Below, in pieces: positions 27,833 to 36,664 of a stretch of DNA of 64,000 nucleotides. The position numbers and the translations under genes were made by a program. Every line of letters begins with the position of its first letter. Position 1 is the first letter of the stretch. Where the stretch lies: NCBI RefSeq assembly GCF_025725645.1, contig NZ_CP107007.1:1116001-1180000 (forward strand), written 5' to 3'. Under the pieces are notes generated by a model. It worked only from the letters and a program-made list of their open reading frames with translations, was not told where the DNA came from and ran no database searches. This DNA comes from Halomonas sp. GD1P12 (GTDB lineage Bacteria; Pseudomonadota; Gammaproteobacteria; Pseudomonadales; Halomonadaceae).

Positions 27833-28042
27833 TCAGGTCATGACCATCGGGTTTTTATGGATACCGGAGACGCCCGTCATGCCGTCCCACTGATCACCGC
27901 GACCTTCACGCCAACCGCTCATCCAGTACTCGCGTAAATTGATGTCCTGGCTTGGGCAATCGTCACGAGAGCGACCCGTGACACCCGCTTTGTAACCGTG
28001 AACGTATGCCCGCTGGAAGCGATCACGCTTTTGTCGTTTCAT
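27833..28042 (-). CDS. rmf: Ribosome modulation factor
   Basis: Small basic protein that dimerises 70S ribosomes into inactive 100S particles in stationary phase. The 69 residues include the family core MKRQKRDRFQRAYVHGYKAGVTGRSRD (residues 1-27, quoted here as MKRQKRDRFQRAY and VHGYKAGVTGRSRD), then CPS and WMSGWREGRGDQWDGM. It is longer than the 55-residue E. coli protein by a C-terminal extension, as in Pseudomonas and Halomonas. It is convergent with pyrD and has a 340-bp upstream region shared with rlmKL. Confidence 0.95.
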   Translation of the reverse strand: MKRQKRDRFQRAYVHGYKAGVTGRSRDDCPSQDINLREYWMSGWREGRGDQWDGMTGVSGIHKNPMVMT

Positions 28043-28381
28043 TGGCTGACCTCTCTTATGAAAGCCTTGAGTATGAAGCGGCTAACCGGCGCGATGAAAA
28101 AAACCGGAAGCAGCCTCGGAGCTTACTTCAAGAGCGAGTAGGTTCCGGGCCACGGGTTCGGCACTCACGTGCATAACGACCCGGAACAACTCGACAAGCC
28201 AAGGGTTTGCGTCGACGCAAAGGTTGGTCGTTCGGCGTCAAACCCTGACAATGTACGCATGCGTTTAAGTAGCTACTCTCTTATTGTTAGCCCATGATAT
28301 GGTCCCTTGTCGACCCCCAAATTGTCATCGAACGTAAACACATTTGCCATATACAGGAATTTCGCGCGGTTACGCGCGCCG
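28043..28381. promoter_or_regulatory. Divergent rmf / rlmKL upstream region with palindromes
   Basis: 339 bp without a gene. It contains a perfect 16-bp palindrome TTTGCGTCGACGCAAA at 28206-28221. It also has a second inverted repeat AGGGTTTG (28202-28209) with CAAACCCT (28239-28246) that shares the TTTG. The two hairpins cannot form together. Growth-phase control of rmf is known in E. coli; these elements could be an operator or an attenuator. No core promoter was assigned. Confidence 0.5.
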
Positions 28382-30601
28382 ATGCTTATGACCGAGCCCA
28401 GCCAGAACGCCTCGCTAGAGTTTTTAGCCACCTGCCCCAGAGGCATCGAAAGTCTTCTGCTCGATGAGCTTTTGGCGCTGGGCGCCCGTCCGGACAAGGC
28501 CACGGTGGCCGGGGTCTACTTCAGCGCCGATCTCGAAACCGCTTACCGCGCCTGTCTCTGGTCGCGGCTGGCCAACCGAGTCGTACTCGTGATCAAGCGC
28601 GCGACGATGGTACAGAGCGCCGCCGAGCTCTACAGTGCTGCGCTCGGCGTGAGCTGGCCGTCGCACGTTAGCGCCGGTAACACCCTGGCGGTCGATTTTC
28701 ACGGGCGCAGCGACCAGATTCGCCACACCCGCTTTGGCGCGCAAACGGTCAAGGACGCGGTAGTGGATTCGCTGGCGCTGGCGGGGTTGCCGCGCCCGGA
28801 CATCGACACCAAAACGCCGGATCTGCGCCTTTACGCCCATCTTCATCGGGCGAATTTGACCCTGGGGGTCGATCTTTCCGGCGACAGCCTGCACCGGCGC
28901 GGCTATCGCAAGGAGGTCGGTCACGCGCCGCTCAAGGAAAACCTGGCCGCTGCGCTTTTAGTGCGGGCGGGTTGGCTTGAGCGCACCAAGCAAGGGGAGG
29001 CGCTGGTCGACCCGCTTTGCGGCTCGGGCACACTGTTGATCGAGGCGGCCCTGATGGCCGCCGATCAGGCTCCCAACCTGCATCGCCCGCGTTTTGGCTT
29101 CGAAGGCTGGGCGGGCCACGACGTCGCTATCTGGCAGGAGCTCAAGCGTGAAGCCCAGGCGCGCGCCTCGATCGGGCGAAAACGCTGCAAGACCACGCTC
29201 TACGGCTTCGATCAGAGCCCGGCGGCAATCTCCTCGGCCCGGGCCAATGCCATGCGCGCCGGCGTGCCCGCGCTGATCGAGCTGGCCGGGCAGAGTCTGT
29301 CACAGCTCACCCGGCCCGAGGCGCTCGATCAGTCGCGCGGCCTGATCATCACCAACCCGCCGTATGGTGAGCGCTTGGGCGAACTTCCGGAGCTTGTCGG
29401 CCTGTACGCCACGCTTGGCGACAAGGCGCGCGCGCTCTTTCCTGGCTGGACGCTGGCGGTGTTTACCGGCAACCCGGATCTGGGCCATCGCCTCGGGCTT
29501 CGCGCCCACAAGCAGTACGCGCTGAAAAACGCCGCGCTCGACGCCAAGCTGCTGCTGATGGAGATCGACGCGACGCCTCAGGCGAGCGAAAGCGATGAGC
29601 GTATCGAGCAAGGGGAGAGCCAACCCGCCGCGCAGGCGGTAAGCGGCGAGCGCCAGGTCTCGGAGAACGCCCAAATGTTCGCCAACCGGCTGGCCAAGAA
29701 CCAGAAGCGCTTGAAGAAGTGGCTCAAGCAGAGCGGAGAGACCTGCTACCGGATATACGATGCGGACATGCCCGAGTTCGCGCTGGCCGTCGACCGCTAT
29801 GGCGACAAGGTGCACGTGCAGGAGTACGCCGCGCCGAAGTCGATCAACGCCGGCCAGGCGCAAAAGCGCCTGTTCGATGCGCTCGAAGTGCTGCCCGAGG
29901 CGCTCGGCGTGCATTCAAGCGCCATCTACATCAAGCGCCGCGAGCGCCAGGTTGGCAACGCCCAGTACCAAAAGCGCGGTGCCAGCGGTGAGCGTTTCGA
30001 GGTGCGCGAGGGCGATGCCCGGCTGTGGGTCAACCTGCGTGACTACCTGGACACCGGGCTTTTTCTGGATCACCGCCCGGTGCGGCGTATGCTCGGCGAG
30101 CTGGCTCAGGGGAAGCGCTTTTTGAACCTGTTCTGCTACACCGCGACCGCCACGGTACAGGCCGCGCTCGGCGGGGCGAGCGACAGCGTCAGCGTGGACA
30201 TGTCCAACACCTATCTGGAGTGGGCCAAGGACAATTTCGCGCTCAACGATCTCGACCAGCGCCGCCACCGGGTAGTGCGCGAGGACTGCTTTCGCTGGCT
30301 CGAGCGCGCCGATACCCAGTTCGATCTGATCTTCATGGACCCGCCGACCTTCTCCAACTCGAAGAAGATGCGCGACACCCTGGACGTGCAGCGCGACCAC
30401 CCGCGCTTGATCGAACTCGCGATGGCGCGGCTGGCCCCCGGCGGCACGCTGGTGTTTTCCAACAACCAGCGCCGCTTCAAGCTCGACGAAGCGCTCACCG
30501 AGCGCTATCTGGTGGAAGAGATCACCGCTAACACCTTCGACCCGGATTTTCAGCGGCGAACGAATCTGCACCACGTCTTCACGCTGCGCCACCGGGTCTA
30601 A
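28382..30601 (+). CDS. rlmL: Bifunctional 23S rRNA methyltransferase RlmKL (G2069-N7 / G2445-N2)
   Basis: Fusion of two rRNA methyltransferases that modify helix 74 of 23S rRNA. The N-terminal half has a THUMP domain (residues about 50-160) and the RlmL domain with DPLCGSGTLLIEAALMA and IITNPPYGERLG. The C-terminal half (RlmK) has DTGLFLDHRPVRRML, FLNLFCYTATATVQA and FMDPPTFSNSKKM. The start is uncertain: ATG at 28382 or 28388; no Shine-Dalgarno sequence is visible and the longer TTG frame to 28307 is unlikely. Length about 739 residues versus 702 in E. coli. The two domains are joined by a short acidic and Gln-rich linker. Confidence 0.94.
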   Translation: MLMTEPSQNASLEFLATCPRGIESLLLDELLALGARPDKATVAGVYFSADLETAYRACLWSRLANRVVLVIKRATMVQSAAELYSAALGVSWPSHVSAGNTLAVDFHGRSDQIRHTRFGAQTVKDAVVDSLALAGLPRPDIDTKTPDLRLYAHLHRANLTLGVDLSGDSLHRRGYRKEVGHAPLKENLAAALLVRAGWLERTKQGEALVDPLCGSGTLLIEAALMAADQAPNLHRPRFGFEGWAGHDVAIWQELKREAQARASIGRKRCKTTLYGFDQSPAAISSARANAMRAGVPALIELAGQSLSQLTRPEALDQSRGLIITNPPYGERLGELPELVGLYATLGDKARALFPGWTLAVFTGNPDLGHRLGLRAHKQYALKNAALDAKLLLMEIDATPQASESDERIEQGESQPAAQAVSGERQVSENAQMFANRLAKNQKRLKKWLKQSGETCYRIYDADMPEFALAVDRYGDKVHVQEYAAPKSINAGQAQKRLFDALEVLPEALGVHSSAIYIKRRERQVGNAQYQKRGASGERFEVREGDARLWVNLRDYLDTGLFLDHRPVRRMLGELAQGKRFLNLFCYTATATVQAALGGASDSVSVDMSNTYLEWAKDNFALNDLDQRRHRVVREDCFRWLERADTQFDLIFMDPPTFSNSKKMRDTLDVQRDHPRLIELAMARLAPGGTLVFSNNQRRFKLDEALTERYLVEEITANTFDPDFQRRTNLHHVFTLRHRV

Positions 30602-30608
30602 AACGGCG

Positions 30609-30890
30609 TTAGAGCGCGTCCAGAAGCGATAGCTGGCGCATCGCGTCCTGAGCTTCCGGGGTGTGGTCGTCGGCTTCCAGCACTTTATCGAACCCGCGCG
30701 AGGCCTGGATGGTGGCCTCGTCGTCGAGCCACATTTGCGCCTGTTCGCGGGTATCGGCCAACTGATGTTTCAGCCCGCCGAACTGAGTGCCGATCTGCCC
30801 CCAGGCGCGGCTGAAGATCCAGTCGCCGAACATGTCCTGGTGAATATGCACCAGCACATAGTCATGGTCGGTTTCCCAGCGTACGATCAC
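30609..30890 (-). CDS. Small stand-alone WGR-like domain protein
   Basis: 93 residues starting at a GTG (30890) with GAGGAG six bases upstream. The sequence DYVLVHIHQDMFGDWIFSRAWGQIG, quoted here as DYVLVHIHQDMFGDW and SRAWGQIG, resembles the WGR domain of PARP and MolR proteins, including the Trp-Gly core and a later alanine helix (EQAQMWL). WGR domains bind nucleic acid or nucleotides, but here nothing else is attached. Convergent with rlmKL (7 bp gap) and divergent from pdxB. The assignment rests on motif resemblance only. Confidence 0.7.
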   Translation of the reverse strand: MIVRWETDHDYVLVHIHQDMFGDWIFSRAWGQIGTQFGGLKHQLADTREQAQMWLDDEATIQASRGFDKVLEADDHTPEAQDAMRQLSLLDAL

Positions 30891-30982
30891 TATGGTCTCC
30901 TCAAAACCTGTTCTCCTTGAATACGTCCTGTCACGCCTCGCGCGCCTCCAACGTATTGTAAAGCCCGGATATTGAAACGCCT

Positions 30983-32131
30983 ATGAAACTCGTCATCGAT
31001 GCGAACATTCCCGCCGCCGACACCTGCTTTGGTCACCTGGGCGATATCCTGCGTCGCCCCGGTCGCGAGATCAGCGCCCAGGACGTAAGCGATGCCGACG
31101 CGCTGATCGTGCGCTCGGTCACCCAGGTCGATGCGGCGCTGCTCCAAAAGAGCCCGGTGCGCTTCGTGGGAAGCTGCACCATCGGCGTGGATCACGTCGA
31201 CCTCGACTTTCTGGACGAGCGCGGCATCGGCTTTGCCAGTGCCCCGGGCTGTAACGCCGAGGCGGTGGTGGACTACGTGCTGGCAAGCCTTTTGACGTTG
31301 GCCGAGCAGGGCGGCTGGTCGCTGTTCGAGCGCACCGTTGGAATCGTGGGCGCGGGCAACGTCGGCGGGCGGCTCAGGGCGCGCCTCAAGGCGCTTGGGC
31401 TGGCGGTACTGGTGTGCGACCCACCGCGGGCCGAGCGCGAGGGGGCCGAAGGCTTCGTCGCGCTCGATGAGCTCATCGAGCGCTGTGACGTGCTCTGCCT
31501 GCACACGCCGCTGGTACGCGAAGGCGAGCATGCAACCCGCCATCTGCTCAACGCCGAGCGGCTCGCGGCGCTTGCGCCCAACACGGTGCTGATCAATGCC
31601 GGGCGCGGCGACTGTGTGGATGGCCAAGCGCTGGATGAGCGCCTGGCGGCGCGCGGTGATCTCGAGGCCGTGCTGGACGTGTGGGAGAGTGAGCCTGCCA
31701 TCGATGCCGGCTTGTTCGAGCGGGTCGCGCTTGGCACACCCCACATTGCCGGCCACAGCCTGGATGGCAAGCTGCGCGGCACCTTCATGATTCAACAAGC
31801 GCTGACGCAAACGCTAAACCTGCCCGAAGGGCCGTCATTTTCCAGCCTTTGCCCAGCGCCTGCATTGAGAGCGGTGCATTTACAAGGTGCGCTGCCCGTC
31901 GAGGATGCGCTACGTTTATGTATGAGAGCGGTCTACGACGTGCGCCGCGATAGGCAGGCGCTCAAACGAGAGTGCCGCCAGCGCGGACCGGCGGCCGGTT
32001 TCGATGACTGCCGAACGAACTATCCGCTGCGCCGTGAGTTCGCCACCCTGGAGGTTCAGTTGTCGGGCGATGCGCGCTCACTCGAAGCTGTGCTGTCTGG
32101 GGCGGGCTTCAGCGCCCGATGCATCGAGTAG
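30983..32131 (+). CDS. pdxB: Erythronate-4-phosphate dehydrogenase
   Basis: Second step of pyridoxal phosphate synthesis, oxidising 4-phosphoerythronate. 382 residues match the family. It has the D-2-hydroxyacid dehydrogenase layout: the N-terminal MKLVIDANIP, FVGSCTIGVDHVD and FASAPGCNAEAVVDYV, the Rossmann GIVGAGNVGGRL, NAGRGDCVDG with catalytic Arg, and TPHIAGHSLDGK with catalytic His. The C-terminal PdxB dimerisation domain is present. It stands between a WGR-like gene and a MetE-like gene. Confidence 0.95.
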   Translation: MKLVIDANIPAADTCFGHLGDILRRPGREISAQDVSDADALIVRSVTQVDAALLQKSPVRFVGSCTIGVDHVDLDFLDERGIGFASAPGCNAEAVVDYVLASLLTLAEQGGWSLFERTVGIVGAGNVGGRLRARLKALGLAVLVCDPPRAEREGAEGFVALDELIERCDVLCLHTPLVREGEHATRHLLNAERLAALAPNTVLINAGRGDCVDGQALDERLAARGDLEAVLDVWESEPAIDAGLFERVALGTPHIAGHSLDGKLRGTFMIQQALTQTLNLPEGPSFSSLCPAPALRAVHLQGALPVEDALRLCMRAVYDVRRDRQALKRECRQRGPAAGFDDCRTNYPLRREFATLEVQLSGDARSLEAVLSGAGFSARCIE

Positions 32132-32222
32132 GCGCCATAGCGGCGAGCGCGATAGATAACGCTTGCACGGGCCCGGCAGGTTGTTTTATATCGAACAAAC
32201 TACCCGACGAGGACCGCACGTC

Positions 32223-33320
32223 ATGGATAAACGAATCACGATCCTGCCGACCGAGGCCATCGGAAGCCTTCCCCGTACACAAGCGCTGATGCAGGCCCAG
32301 CGCGAGTACAATGCGGGCCAGCTGGATTGGGCAGCCATGCAGGCTCTTTTTGATGAAGCGGTAAAGCAAACCATGAGCGAGCTGGAAGCCACCGGCTCGC
32401 CGATCATCACCGACGGCGAACAGCGCAAGACCCATGGCTTTGCCACCTATCTGGTCGAGGGCGGTCACAACTTCGCCCCGGACGGTCTCGAAATTCCCTT
32501 CAGCGATGGCCACGTGCGCCGCCTGCCGCGGCTGGTATCCGGCCCGTTTCGCTACGCACTCTCTGCCGCCGACACGCTCGTAAAAGCGAGGCACTACACG
32601 AAACTGCCCATGAAGCAGGCGATCATCTCGGCTTCGGCGGTGAGCCTTTTTTACCCCTCCGAGCCAATCGAGGGCTACAGCCGCGCTCAGTTTCTCGAGG
32701 ATTTGATCGACGAGCAGGAGAAAGAGATCCGCGGCTGCTTCGTCGCGGGGGCCGACAAGGTGCAGATCGACTTTACCGAGGGCAGGCTGGCGCTCAAGCT
32801 CGACCCCAGCGGCAGCGTGCTCGATAGCTTCATCGAACTCAATAACCGGGTGCTGGCACGGCTCACCGAGGAAGAGCGCCAGCGTATCGGTGTTCACACC
32901 TGCCCAGGCGCTGACCACGACGCCACTCATAGCGCCGATGTCGACTACGCGGAGCTGTTGCCGAGTTTGTTCGAGCTCAAGGCCGGCAGTTTCTACATCG
33001 CCATGGCCGGCGAGGCGGACCCGGAGCGCGGACTCAAAATCGTTGCGCGCTATTTAAAGCCTTGGCAGCGCGCCTTTATCGGCGTGATCGATGTCAACGA
33101 CCCGCGTATCGAAACCCCCGAAGAGGTGTGTGAGCGCGTGCTGCAGGCGGCTCGCTTCATCCCGCTCGAGCAGTTGGGTACCACCGACGACTGCGGTTTT
33201 TCACCGTTTTGCGACGATGTTTCCACCTCGCGGGAAACCGCGCTGGCCAAGATTCGCGCGCGCATAGAAGGAACGAAGCTGGCGCTCGAACGGCTGCACG
33301 CCGGCGCCCTGCATGAATAG
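32223..33320 (+). CDS. MetE C-terminal-like (cobalamin-independent methionine synthase family) protein
   Basis: 365-residue TIM-barrel protein resembling the C-terminal catalytic half of MetE (COG0620). Family features are the start ILPTEAIGSLPRT, the DGEQRK segment, GADKVQIDFTEGRL, and zinc-ligand-like regions with HTCPGADHDATH and TTDDCGFSPFCDD. It lacks the N-terminal MetE half, so it may use a simpler methyl donor such as methylcobalamin-independent thiols or be a methionine synthase of the short type; this is not decided by sequence. GAGGA lies before the ATG. Its stop overlaps the start of the diguanylate cyclase by 8 bp. Confidence 0.82.
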   Translation: MDKRITILPTEAIGSLPRTQALMQAQREYNAGQLDWAAMQALFDEAVKQTMSELEATGSPIITDGEQRKTHGFATYLVEGGHNFAPDGLEIPFSDGHVRRLPRLVSGPFRYALSAADTLVKARHYTKLPMKQAIISASAVSLFYPSEPIEGYSRAQFLEDLIDEQEKEIRGCFVAGADKVQIDFTEGRLALKLDPSGSVLDSFIELNNRVLARLTEEERQRIGVHTCPGADHDATHSADVDYAELLPSLFELKAGSFYIAMAGEADPERGLKIVARYLKPWQRAFIGVIDVNDPRIETPEEVCERVLQAARFIPLEQLGTTDDCGFSPFCDDVSTSRETALAKIRARIEGTKLALERLHAGALHE

Positions 33321-34260
33321 AGATCCAGCGCCCCTTCAGAGCATGGCTGTCTTCGATGCCCAGCAGCGTCTGGTCGACTGGAACGCCGGGTTTGCCGAGG
33401 AGTTCGCCGATGCCGCGACGCTTCTCAACCCGGGCGTGAGCGCCACGGCGATTCTTGAGGCTTGCCTGTTGCCTGAACGGGCGCTGGATCTTTCCTGGCT
33501 CGACGCGCAGGCACTGCCACCGGAATTCGAGTACATCAATGGCCGGCGCTCGCTAACGGTCACCCAGTTACCTGGCGTCAATGGTCACGTCATTCGCTTG
33601 GCCCGTACCCACGAGCCCGCGCCGCCACTTCACTCTGGCATGCTCGAAGAGAGCGCCGATCGGCTGCGCTCGGCGGCGCTGCAAATTTCCACGGCGGTAT
33701 TGCGCCGCCGCGAGCAGGAGCATCAGCGTCTTCACGAACTGGCCCTCAAGGACGGGCTCACTAGCGTTGCAAACCGTCGCTATTTCAATGAGCGGCTGGA
33801 CCAGGAGTGGCGGCGCTGTCGTCAGGACCAGCTATCGCTGTCGATGTTTTTTCTCGATATCGACTTTTTCAAGCGCTACAACGATCACTACGGCCATGTA
33901 AGCGGCGACGAGTGCCTGAAGGCCATCGCCGACCTGCTCAAACAACATATTCACCGCCCCCGGGATCTGGTCGCGCGCTACGGCGGCGAGGAGTTCATCT
34001 GCCTGCTGCCGGGCACGGATCTATTCGACGCAACGCGCAAGGCGCTCGAGCTCGAAGCCGCCGTTCGCGCGCTGGCGCTGCCCCACAGCACCTCGGATGT
34101 CGCGCCGGTAGTGACGATCAGCCTGGGCGTTGCCAGCACGCGCTGTGTGACCGGCGACGACCCGTCGGTACTGATCAAGGCGGCCGATCAGTTACTTTAC
34201 GAGGCCAAGGCGGCCGGGCGAGGGTGCGTGCGTTCGGCGCTGTATACGCTGGTCACGTGA
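33313..34260 (+). CDS. Diguanylate cyclase with PAS-like N-terminus
   Basis: GGDEF-domain enzyme that makes cyclic di-GMP. The N-terminal 120 residues (SMAVFDAQQRLVDWNAGFAEEF) look like a PAS sensor, followed by a helical linker. The active site is GGEEF at 224-228 and an inhibitory RxxD site is present (RPRD, 215-218) five residues before it, so product inhibition is expected. No membrane segment is visible, so it is likely cytosolic. The start overlaps the preceding MetE-like gene (ATGAATAG), suggesting translational coupling. Confidence 0.93.
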   Translation: MNRDPAPLQSMAVFDAQQRLVDWNAGFAEEFADAATLLNPGVSATAILEACLLPERALDLSWLDAQALPPEFEYINGRRSLTVTQLPGVNGHVIRLARTHEPAPPLHSGMLEESADRLRSAALQISTAVLRRREQEHQRLHELALKDGLTSVANRRYFNERLDQEWRRCRQDQLSLSMFFLDIDFFKRYNDHYGHVSGDECLKAIADLLKQHIHRPRDLVARYGGEEFICLLPGTDLFDATRKALELEAAVRALALPHSTSDVAPVVTISLGVASTRCVTGDDPSVLIKAADQLLYEAKAAGRGCVRSALYTLVT

Positions 34261-34275
34261 GCATTCAAGGGCATG

Positions 34276-34318
34276 AAAAAGCGAGGCGCCCTGAACCGGC
34301 TGGTCCAGGGCGCCTCGC
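34276..34318 (-). terminator. Terminator of htpX
   Basis: Thirteen-bp perfect stem GCGAGGCGCCCTG (34281-34293) with CAGGGCGCCTCGC (34306-34318). Five A precede it on the plus strand, which read as a T-run for minus-strand transcripts from htpX. It also separates the diguanylate cyclase gene. Confidence 0.85.
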
Positions 34319-34360
34319 GATCGCGTAGCAAGTGTTTTTAAAAGGGCTGGATATAAGCGC

Positions 34361-35263
34361 TTATTGGCGATAGGCCGCTTCCTTCAACGCGCGAATGCGC
34401 TCATCCAGCGGCGGGTGGCTGGCAAAGAGTTTCTCCAGAAGCGAGCGGGTCTGGCCCTTGGTGATCGCCATGGCGCGCATGGTGTCGGGCATTTGATCCG
34501 GCATCTCGGTTTCGGCTTTCAAACGCGCCAACGCATTGACCATGGCGTTGGTGCCCGCAAGCCTGGCGCCGGCTTCATCGGCGCGATACTCGCGAAAGCG
34601 CGAAAACCAGGCGACGATGGCCGAGGCGATGATGCCAAAGACGATCTCCGCGACCATGACCACCGCAAAGTAGCCCATGAACCCAAGCCCGCCTTCGCTG
34701 CCGCGGCTTTTCAGGAAGCCGTCGAGCAGGTGCGCCACGGCCCGGGCGAAGAACATGACGAAGGTGTTGACCACGCCCTGAATCAGCGCCAGCGTCACCA
34801 TGTCGCCGTTGGCCACGTGACCGATTTCGTGGGCCAGTACCGCGCGTACCTCGTCCGGGCGCATGCGGTTGAGTAGCCCCGCCGATACCGCGACCAGCGC
34901 ATCGTTTTTGTTCCAGCCGGTGGCGAAGGCGTTGGACTGCTGCGCCGGAAAGATACCGACTTCCGGCGTCTTGATGCCCGCCTCGCGGGAAAGCTCGGCC
35001 ACGGTGTCCACCAGCCACTGTTCGGTGGAATTGGAGGGCGCCTCGATCAGCACGGTGCCGGTGGAGCGCTTGGCCAGCCACTTCGACATGAACAGCGAGA
35101 TCATCGAGCCCGCCATGCCAATGATGAAGCAGAACAGCAAAAGGCCGGTGAAGTTGATGCCCTGACTTCGTAAATAGCCTTCCACGCCAAACAGGCGCAG
35201 CGTAAAGCTTGCTACCAGCACCACTGCAAGGTTGGTGGCCAGAAACAGCAGAATACGCATCAT
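34361..35263 (-). CDS. htpX: Membrane protease HtpX
   Basis: Zinc metalloprotease of the inner membrane that degrades misfolded membrane proteins. 300 residues with two N-terminal membrane segments (about 3-22 and 39-60), the zinc motif HEIGH at 145-149, two further hydrophobic segments around 155-220, and the third ligand region [20 protein letters not shown] precedes the ATG. In E. coli it is controlled by CpxR and heat shock; no matching site was searched in detail here. Confidence 0.95.
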   Translation of the reverse strand: MMRILLFLATNLAVVLVASFTLRLFGVEGYLRSQGINFTGLLLFCFIIGMAGSMISLFMSKWLAKRSTGTVLIEAPSNSTEQWLVDTVAELSREAGIKTPEVGIFPAQQSNAFATGWNKNDALVAVSAGLLNRMRPDEVRAVLAHEIGHVANGDMVTLALIQGVVNTFVMFFARAVAHLLDGFLKSRGSEGGLGFMGYFAVVMVAEIVFGIIASAIVAWFSRFREYRADEAGARLAGTNAMVNALARLKAETEMPDQMPDTMRAMAITKGQTRSLLEKLFASHPPLDERIRALKEAAYRQ

Positions 35264-35341
35264 CGTAGTGATCTCCTTCAGGATTTTAAACGGTTGACGT
35301 TCAGCGGTTAGAGTCGGTTATCGCGCGCCAGTTTCCAGCGT

Positions 35342-36604
35342 CTACTGACGATAGCGGGATAAAAAGTTGGCGAACCGATCCAGCGCGTCGCCAAGCTGAT
35401 CCGCCCAGGGCAGGGTGACGATCCGCACGTGGTCGGTATCCGGGGCGTTGAAGGCGCTGCCCTGTACCAGCAGGATTTTCTCCTGCAGCAGCAGATCCAG
35501 CACCAGCTGCTGATCATCCTTGATGTTGAAGATCGCCGGGTCCAGCCGCGGAAAGGCGTAGAGCGCGCCCTTGGGTGTGACGCAGGATACCCCGGGAATG
35601 GCGTTGAGCTTTTCCACGGTGATGTCGCGCTGGGCCAGAAGTCGCCCGCCGGGCAGCACCAGATCGTTGATCGACTGATAGCCGCCGAGCGCCGTTTGAA
35701 TGGCGTGCTGAGCCGGCACGTTGGCGCACAGACGCATCGAGGCGAGCATGGTCAGGCCCTGTATGTAGTCCCGCGCCCGCTTTTTGGCCAGCGTGCCGGA
35801 AATGGTCATCCAGCCGGAGCGAAAGCCGGCGCAGCGGTAGCTCTTGGACAGCCCGTTCATGGTGATCACGAGCTGGTCGTCATCGGCAAGCGCGCCGGTG
35901 GCGGTGTGCTCGACGCCGTCGTAAAGGATCTTGTCGTAGATTTCATCGGAAAATACGACCAGCTGGTGCTCCTGGGCGACCTTTAACACCTGGCGAACCA
36001 CCTCCGGCGGGTAGACGGCGCCGGTCGGGTTGTTGGGGTTGATCAGCACGATCGCCCGCGTGCGGCTGGTGACTTTGGCGCGAATGTCGTCGATGTCCGG
36101 TGCCCAGTCGGCCTGCTCGTCGCAGCGGTAGTGAACGCCGTGGCCGCCGGACAGGTGCGCCGCGGCGGTCCAGAGCGGGTAGTCCGGTGCGGGAATCAGC
36201 ACTTCGTCGCCGTCGTTCAAAAGTGCCTGCATGCACATCACGATCAGCTCGGAAACGCCGTTGCCGATATAGATGTCCTCGATGCCCACACCGGGAATCT
36301 CCTTGCGCTGGCACTCCTGCATGATCGCCTTGCGCGCCGAGTAGAGCCCCTTGGAGTCACAATAGCCCTGAGCGGTGGGCAGGTTGCGCATCACGTCCTG
36401 AAGAATCTCTTCGGGCGCTTCGAACCCGAAGGGGGCGGGGTTACCGATGTTGAGCTTCAGAATGCGTTGACCTTCGTCCTCCAGCCGTTTGGCGTGCTCG
36501 AGAACGGGGCCGCGAATGTCATAGCAGACGTTGTGCAGCTTGTTCGATTTCTTGAGCGGCTGCGGCTCTGTGAGCGATGAGTCTACGGGGTGCGTCGTGT
36601 CCAT
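35342..36604 (-). CDS. alaA: Glutamate-pyruvate aminotransferase AlaA
   Basis: PLP enzyme that forms alanine from pyruvate and glutamate. The start at 36604 (MDTTHPVDSS) gives 420 residues; a TTG 42 bp upstream has no better signal. The class I/II fold is seen in LNIGNPAPFGFEAP, NGVSELIVMCMQALLNDGDE, INPNNPTGAVYP, SDEIYDKILYDG and the PLP lysine in NGLSKSYRCAGFRSGW. It lies 78 bp from htpX in the same direction. The related AlaC and aspartate aminotransferases differ in these stretches, so AlaA is the best fit. Confidence 0.93.
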   Translation of the reverse strand: MDTTHPVDSSLTEPQPLKKSNKLHNVCYDIRGPVLEHAKRLEDEGQRILKLNIGNPAPFGFEAPEEILQDVMRNLPTAQGYCDSKGLYSARKAIMQECQRKEIPGVGIEDIYIGNGVSELIVMCMQALLNDGDEVLIPAPDYPLWTAAAHLSGGHGVHYRCDEQADWAPDIDDIRAKVTSRTRAIVLINPNNPTGAVYPPEVVRQVLKVAQEHQLVVFSDEIYDKILYDGVEHTATGALADDDQLVITMNGLSKSYRCAGFRSGWMTISGTLAKKRARDYIQGLTMLASMRLCANVPAQHAIQTALGGYQSINDLVLPGGRLLAQRDITVEKLNAIPGVSCVTPKGALYAFPRLDPAIFNIKDDQQLVLDLLLQEKILLVQGSAFNAPDTDHVRIVTLPWADQLGDALDRFANFLSRYRQ

Positions 36605-36664
36605 GAAGTGTCCCAGAGTACCTTGGTTGGTCGGGTTATTGGTCAACGGGGTCGATCGGCGAAG

